A DNA stretch of 64,000 bases from Tupaia tana. Lineage: Eukaryota > Chordata > Mammalia > Scandentia > Tupaiidae. Of the stretch, positions 59,050 to 64,000 are shown piece after piece. The DNA is taken from NCBI GenBank assembly GCA_026018925.1, contig JAKSZU010000018.1:5674920-5738919 (forward strand). Reading direction: 5' to 3'. The translations under genes and the position numbers were made by a program. How positions within the stretch are numbered: position 1 is the first letter of the stretch; the number at the start of each line of letters is the position of its first letter. The notes under the pieces are model-generated. The model saw only the letters and a program-made list of their open reading frames with translations. It was not told the origin of the DNA and made no database searches.

Positions 59050-59700
59050 CGATGGCATGGGCTGAGTTGTATTCCCCCTCAAAATTCACAAGTTTAATCC
59101 TAACCCCTAGTAACTCAGAATGTGACTATATCTGAAAATAGGTCTTGAAAGAAAGAGGTAATTAGGATAAGATGAGGTCTGGGACCAGCAGTTGGTGTAA
59201 TGGCTATGCCGCTGGACTCCCATGTAGTTGACCGCAGTTTGAGTCTCAGACCCAGTGGCTTAAATTTACACCGGGCGCGTGTCCTTGTGTGCCCAAGATC
59301 CCAAGGGAAGAATGGAGGAGAAGGGATTGTGACATGGCCACCCTCCCTGGGGGGTGATTTCTCGCTTTCTGTCTCTCTGTCTCTCTCTGTCTTTCTGGCG
59401 AGCACAAACACCCTATAGTAAAAACCTCTCAAAAAAAAAAAAAATGATAAGATGAGGTCATGTGAATGGGCCCAAATCCCAAATGACTGATACCTTTATA
59501 AGAAGAGGAAAATGAGACACATCTCATGCACAGGGGAAAGACCACGTGAAGACACATATAAGACAGCCGTCTGCTGGCCAGGAGAGGCCCTCAGAAGAAA
59601 CCAATCTTAGCTATCTTACTCTTGGACCTATCGTCTCCGGAACTGTCAGAAAACACATTTCTGTTGTTTTAGCCACCCAGTCCTTGTTATGGCAACCAAA
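59050..59700 (+). mobile_element. MaLR-type LTR fossil with a SINE inside
   Basis: GGGCTGAGTTGTATTCCCCC, CTCAGAATGTGACTATATCT, GAGGTCATGTGAATGGGCCC, CCTTTATAAGAAGAGGAAAA and TCTGTTGTTTTAGCCACCCA follow a common ERVL-MaLR LTR. It appears to be a nearly complete solo LTR apart from the SINE at 59181-59445. Old, with no internal region. Confidence 0.7.
59181..59445 (+). mobile_element. Full-length tRNA-derived SINE in an LTR fossil
   Basis: Complete copy from GGGACCAGCAGTTGGTGTAA to a pure A-tail. A perfect 14 bp duplication of LTR sequence, GATAAGATGAGGTC, lies at 59166-59179 and 59446-59459. Confidence 0.95.
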
Positions 59701-60089
59701 AAATCTAGCCCAGGCAGACCAGCAGTGCCCGCCACCATGCAAGGAGCCACGTGCCAAGGGGACTCAACCCCTTGGCACTTGTGACTCGAAGAATCACTGG
59801 CCAATTACACTCCTCCCAGTGCAGTCCCTCCTGACCTCCTCCTCCTCCCGGCTCCTCACTTGGGGACTGTCCCCCAGGTCCTTTCCCACCTTGCCTTCCA
59901 GCCTGTTTCTCTATATTTGGCTAATCCACAGGTCTGGCCTTTTCCTCTCCTGCTATAATTCCCATTAATCACTTTGAAAGTTTTCCTTCCTCAGGCAGTA
60001 CTTTCTACTCAATCCAAATTTGGTATCTCCCACTCCAAGCAGGGTCCTGCCAGCTGGGAAGCCTGCAGGCACTTAAGTGCATAGCACCA

Positions 60090-60215
60090 AGTTTTGTTCT
60101 GGCCCAGGGCTCCTCAAAAGTTCATGTGTACACGAGCCACCTGTAGATCTTGCTGAAATGCTCATTATGATTCCAGTAGGTCTGGATGAAGCCTGAGATT
60201 CTGAATTTCCAACAA
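60090..60215 (+). mobile_element. MER5A (hAT-Charlie MITE)
   Basis: GCCACCTGTAGATCTTGCTG, TCCAGTAGGTCTGGATGAAG and AATTTCCAACAAGTTCCTAG are MER5A lines in forward order. Confidence 0.75.
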
Positions 60216-60271
60216 GTTCCTAGGGGGTTCTAAAGCTACAAGAGCAAGGTTAACCTCTCTAAGTGGCTCTA

Positions 60272-60460
60272 TCCCAGGGTTTCCCAACTTTGGCACTGTT
60301 GGCATTTGGGGTTAAATAAGTCTTTGTGGTAGGAGTTGTCCTGAGCATTGTATGGTGCTTAGCAGCATCTCCAACCTCTAGCCACCAGGGACCAGTAGCA
60401 CCCTCCAGTGACAACCGAAATGTCTTCAGCCATTGACAAATATCTCTGGGTATCACAGAG
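60272..60460 (+). mobile_element. MER20 (hAT-Charlie MITE)
   Basis: GGTTTCCCAACTTTGGCACT, GCATTGTATGGTGCTTAGCA, CCTCTAGCCACCAGGGACCA and AATGTCTTCAGCCATTGAC match MER20 nearly end to end. MER20 copies are known to serve as enhancers in some mammalian tissues. Confidence 0.88.
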
Positions 60461-61427
60461 GGGACTTAAAGGGAAGAAAGTGACCCTTGTAGGAACCTCA
60501 GTTGTCCCAGACCCGTATTGGCTACATAATGTGTAGACTTCAGAGAAAACTGAAAATGTGTAGTCCTTATTCAGATAGTATTAGGAACATCTAGACAGCA
60601 AGAGCAGAGCGTTAAGCAAGCACCACATGAGCACATACGTGGCACATCCGTGAAGCTGCCCTGTTGGCCTCCTTGAGCCCTGATGAAAGGATCTCTATGC
60701 ACGGCCTGCGTGGTTGGAAACATCTGCCATAAAGGGTTCTATTATCTCTCCTGATCGCTTTGGAACCACCAATAGCTGGTGCAAGTTCGATGAGCAGAAG
60801 ACTGAAAGAACAACTATTTCCAAACAGCTCTGCTTTGTTCAATTTGTTGTTCAATTCACCTTCAAGAGGGTGCAGAACTTGACTCCTTTTTAAAAGTCCC
60901 AATCGGTAACAAAGGCCTGACGTAGGCTATAAAGAGGCTGGAGTAAAGCTATTTGGTACAATGCCAGAGGGGCCAACATGACGAACCGGACTTGAATTAG
61001 TTGACACATTGTGATAAAAGTCCCCTAGGTAAATTTCTCCTGGATCGAAGGACATTGTCATGGAAGACACCAGTTACCAGCATCAGCAGACAGCTTTTAC
61101 TGTCCTCGTCCCACTTCACATTAACCAAGAAGTATGAAAGAGCTGGATCTGCAAGTGAGGTTTGTAGGCAGCCAAAACAATGATGTAGAAAACCAGACAG
61201 CCCTTGAGCTACAAGCAGAGAACTGCGACCAGCAGGGCTCAGAGCGGCCTACGGCGAGCACAAGCTCAAACCATCAGTGGGCAGGTCAGATACAAGCTGC
61301 AATGCCTGCTCTAGATGACAGAAACCTATACATGGGTCATGAACTGGGGGAAAAAACAATCCCTGCTTGAAATAGTGATAGAAGACAGCTGCACTTTGAG
61401 CAAAGGTAGTCAACCTTATCCATAGTA

Positions 61428-61507
61428 TTGGGTTGTTGGAAAAGTCATGACATATTTTTCAAGGTTTTTCTATGTGAGAATGAGTCATGACTTTCCTGAT
61501 GACCCAA
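61428..61507 (+). mobile_element. Palindromic 80 bp mariner-like MITE, copy 1
   Basis: Exactly 80 bases, flanked by TA on both sides (61426-61427, 61508-61509), the target signature of Tc1/mariner elements. The ends TTGGGTTGTTGGAAAAGTCA and the reverse complement of the other end pair over 24 bases with five mismatches. TTGGGT ends are typical of mammalian mariner MITEs. It is not MADE1, whose termini and interior differ. Confidence 0.8.
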
Positions 61508-61569
61508 TAGACAGTGTCATATTTCTAACTTGGACTGGAATGCTACTTCCTTATCTCATTCTTTGGTAA

Positions 61570-61975
61570 ACGTATGAGCGAGGCTGCCACAACCTAGCCA
61601 GCAACTAGGTGGCTTACAATAACAGAGACATACTCTCTCACAGTTCTGAAGCCCAGAAATCGAGGCTGAGGCGTCAGCAGAGCCACGTTGCCTCTGAAGG
61701 CTCTGTGGAGAATCTGTCCTCACCTCTTTCAGCTTCTGGGGTTTCTAAGCACTCCTTAGCTTACAGCGGCGCCACTCCATTTCTGACTCCGTGTTCACAC
61801 GCCGTTCTTCTGTGCCGTCTCTGTTTTAAAGACACTTGTCACTGGGTTTAAGACCCACCTAAGTAACCTAGGATGATCTCATGATGATGGCTCTAACTTA
61901 ACTTCATCTACAAAGACCTTTAGCCAACTCAGGCAACATTCACAGGGACAGCCATTAAGATATCAACCTATTTTT
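61570..61975 (-). mobile_element. MaLR-type LTR fossil
   Basis: GGTGGCTTACAATAACAGAG, CTCTCACAGTTCTGAAGCCC and AAGGCCACCATTTAACTCAC recall a MaLR/MST-like LTR in reverse orientation. Old, broken, with no internal region. Subfamily open. Confidence 0.45.
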
Positions 61976-62631
61976 TGAAGGCCACCATTTAACTCACTAA
62001 ACAAAAATTAGTATGATGTTAATAAAAAGATCTGTAATTACAAGGGAGACATCCAGAAGGCTAGATTATGTGCTATTTTGGGAAAGGCCCAGTTTTCTTG
62101 CTTACATGTTTCTGTGAGGAGACTTCTATCTTGTTTCCCAGGAGAGAGTTGAACTGAAGTGTTTCTGGCCCCCTTTGAAGCCCCTTACTCATTCTTATGG
62201 GAGTGTCACAGTCTAGTTTGTCTGTGGGGTCTAGGGAAGGATGGGCCACTTGCCAAGGGTGAATAAGCAAGCAGTGTGACACTATTCCTCCCTAAATGAT
62301 GGGGGACCCTCACCTGTATGGCATTTTGTATGTGATTGCTGAAAACTCAGCATTGCTGACTGCAGGCGAGTCCAAAATCTAGATGGGATTATCTACAAAA
62401 GCACTCACTCTGATCTCCAGTCTAAGCAGTGTTCTCAAGCACAGTTAATGAAGATGCTGAGTGCCAAGTGTTTGAGCCCTGGTCTTGCTTATTAACATAT
62501 CTGAAATCTCACTTGTAAGTTACCTGGTTCTTCATGCCTATTTTCTTCTCCTTTTTAAATTAAAAAAACATTTTTATAACAAGCTTCATGTTTACTAACA
62601 TTTTCTGTACTACATTTGGGGGACTAGAATG

Positions 62632-62711
62632 GTGGGCCGTTGGAAAAGTCATGATGTAGTTTTGTATGTTTTGCTGTGCAAAAATGCGTCATGACTTTTC
62701 TGATGACCCAA
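62632..62711 (+). mobile_element. Palindromic 80 bp mariner-like MITE, copy 2
   Basis: Aligns end to end without gaps with copy 1 at roughly three quarters identity: GTTGGAAAAGTCATGA on the left, GTCATGACTTTTCTGATGAC on the right. The TA flanks have decayed, so it is not younger than copy 1. Confidence 0.8.
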
Positions 62712-63064
62712 CAGAACATTCTGTCAACATTAAGAAGCAAGTAGAATCCCTGAATCTTCAGAATGTGGCTTTTCGGTATTCCCTAGTACACACATCCCTA
62801 ACCATCACTCTCTTAGCCAGCACAGGACCACTACCATTCACTGGCTCTTAGCTCCGAAATCTGAAGGTGACTGTCTAGAAAAGACAATTGACATTTATGG
62901 GTGGGGCCTTGCAAATGGAAACTTAGAAAGTGATAACACATGAAATAGAATTTGAAAGATGAATGGCATAATAAAAATTCTGGACTTGACAACAAAAAGT
63001 CAACATGAAATCTTAAATATTTACTCAACGCTATGTTGATTGTGCCATATCAAGTATTCTCTAG

Positions 63065-63535
63065 AATAAAAGAATAAAAAAATTATCCTCGTAATAGTGG
63101 AAAATAAGAAACTACCTATATATCTATCATATGCCAGAGGAGGGTAAAATGAATCTGTTAACTCCATGGTCTAGGGCAGCACATAACACCAAAAATAAAA
63201 TTCACATTGGGTAAAAACAGAAGTCACATAAATATATGTAACAGAGGACCCCATTTTTGATAGAACAGAGAAACCATGTATTTCCTTAGGTTCCTATTAA
63301 TGATGTGCTATATAGAAAAAGGCTACAAATATTGACACTAAGCTATTAGTGGTGATCACCTCTGGGAAAAGCAAGTGGCTTGGAGGGAACAAGAAATGAG
63401 GGAAGAAGGCGTTTCACATTTGGAGAATTGTTTCAATCTGTAAGGATTAGACTAATACTACTTGAACAATTCACATAATCATACCAATTAATTGTTTTAT
63501 TTTTAAAGAACAAGAGGCAATCACTGGATCTTTTT
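63065..63535 (+). mobile_element. L1M 3' untranslated end
   Basis: GAATAAAAAAATTATCCTCG, ACCCCATTTTTGATAGAAC, TAGTGGTGATCACCTCTGGG and TTCACATTTGGAGAATTG follow the 3' end of an old L1M element. No coding part is present. Confidence 0.65.
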
Positions 63536-64000
63536 AGAAGCTGTACAGGGACAGTTAGTTTTCTTCAAAAATAACAGAAAACAAAAAATTTAATAACTCA
63601 AATTGTGTAGCATGCCTACAGTTATATTTATATATTTATATCTATACACATACACATCAAATTTTATATATGATGTGAATTTATTGACAATGATCGAATT
63701 GCAAGTTACACAATACATGGAGCACCTTGGGATTCTTTTTCAGAACTTTCTGTTCCCAAAGGACTCCAAGTCGCACTTAAGAAAAGAGCACGTCCCTGCT
63801 CTCTCTTCCACCCTGACTCTCCAGCGCTCACCCCTGGCTGCTGGCTGCAGTGAGTCAGCTTGAACTCCGGAGGTCACAGCGGCCCGACCTCTTCCATGTG
63901 ATACTGTGAGCAGCGAAAGCGCTGGCCATGACTGTGGGTTGGAAGAGCAGGCTGCGTGACACGGTACAGTCATCAAGCCTTGGGAGTCAGATCGACCTCG

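Larger units (their letters stand above)
29970..64000. other. 5' flanking region of CDH13 (no gene recognised)
   Basis: Upstream of the promoter I find no exon, no spliced-looking open frame and no structural RNA gene. The region holds interspersed repeats (listed separately) and unique DNA. Unassigned stretches over 300 bases include 30170-31175, 31350-32800, 32940-33835, 34130-34870, 35030-35790, 36390-37430, 38440-39490, 46460-47680, 48310-49830, 50450-51850, 52080-53165, 54615-55590, 57790-59045 and 63540-64000. In human the next gene on this side is far away, which agrees with an empty interval. Confidence 0.65.

Noticed and set aside
61428-61507. MicroRNA hairpin precursor
   Set aside because: The hairpin is explained by mariner-type inverted ends with TA flanks, and a second copy lies nearby. 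MITE-derived microRNAs exist, but nothing here argues for one.
1-64000. An undescribed multi-gene defence, biosynthetic or mobile system
   Set aside because: No gene cluster, no integrase or transposase frame that is open, and no operon-like spacing. The content is a mammalian intron, promoter and flank with decayed repeats.

Overview
This is a 64 kb piece of a placental-mammal genome. It holds one recognisable protein-coding exon, many interspersed repeats, large non-coding spacing and one CpG island. There is no bacterial or viral gene organisation, and I found no undescribed multi-gene system.

The anchor is on the minus strand at 29738-29782. An ATG opens 15 codons reading MQPRTPLVLCVLLSQ and ends exactly at a CAG|GTAGGG splice donor. 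From memory this equals the start of T-cadherin (CDH13, H-cadherin), so it is coding exon 1, the first part of the signal peptide. A CpG island (about 28.86-30.17 kb) surrounds it. The probable 5' leader carries a 16-codon upstream ORF and an overlapping out-of-frame ATG, and two opposed CCAAT boxes lie further upstream. Everything left of 29737 is the start of CDH13 intron 1 (at least 29.7 kb, exon 2 not reached). Everything right of about 29.97 kb is 5' flanking DNA.

Repeats: about 25 copies of one tRNA-derived SINE family with a CT-rich 3' part occur on both strands, several with clear 9-17 bp target duplications. No Alu, B1, Can-SINE, ERE or BovB-derived SINE was seen. The family most resembles what I remember of the CYN SINEs of colugos (Dermoptera), so a colugo such as Galeopterus is my best guess for the source, at moderate confidence. 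Older shared layers are MIR, L2, L1M fragments, MER5A, MER20 and other hAT remnants, MaLR-type LTR fossils and one probable solo LTR of an endogenous retrovirus. Two 80 bp palindromic mariner-like MITEs lie near the right end.

Layout. 0-2.2 kb: an L1 with three SINEs nested in it. 2.3-26.7 kb: intron with SINEs, MIRs, L2s and a 200 bp (CATC)n array. 26.7-37.9 kb: a stretch free of the young SINE, containing the promoter island and exon 1 and, upstream, only old fossils. 37.9-64 kb: 5' flank with dense SINEs, LTR fossils, L2 and hAT/mariner elements, and an L1M 3' end at the right edge. Repeat names come from remembered consensus sequences, so boundaries are usually good to 5-20 bp and subfamily names are tentative.
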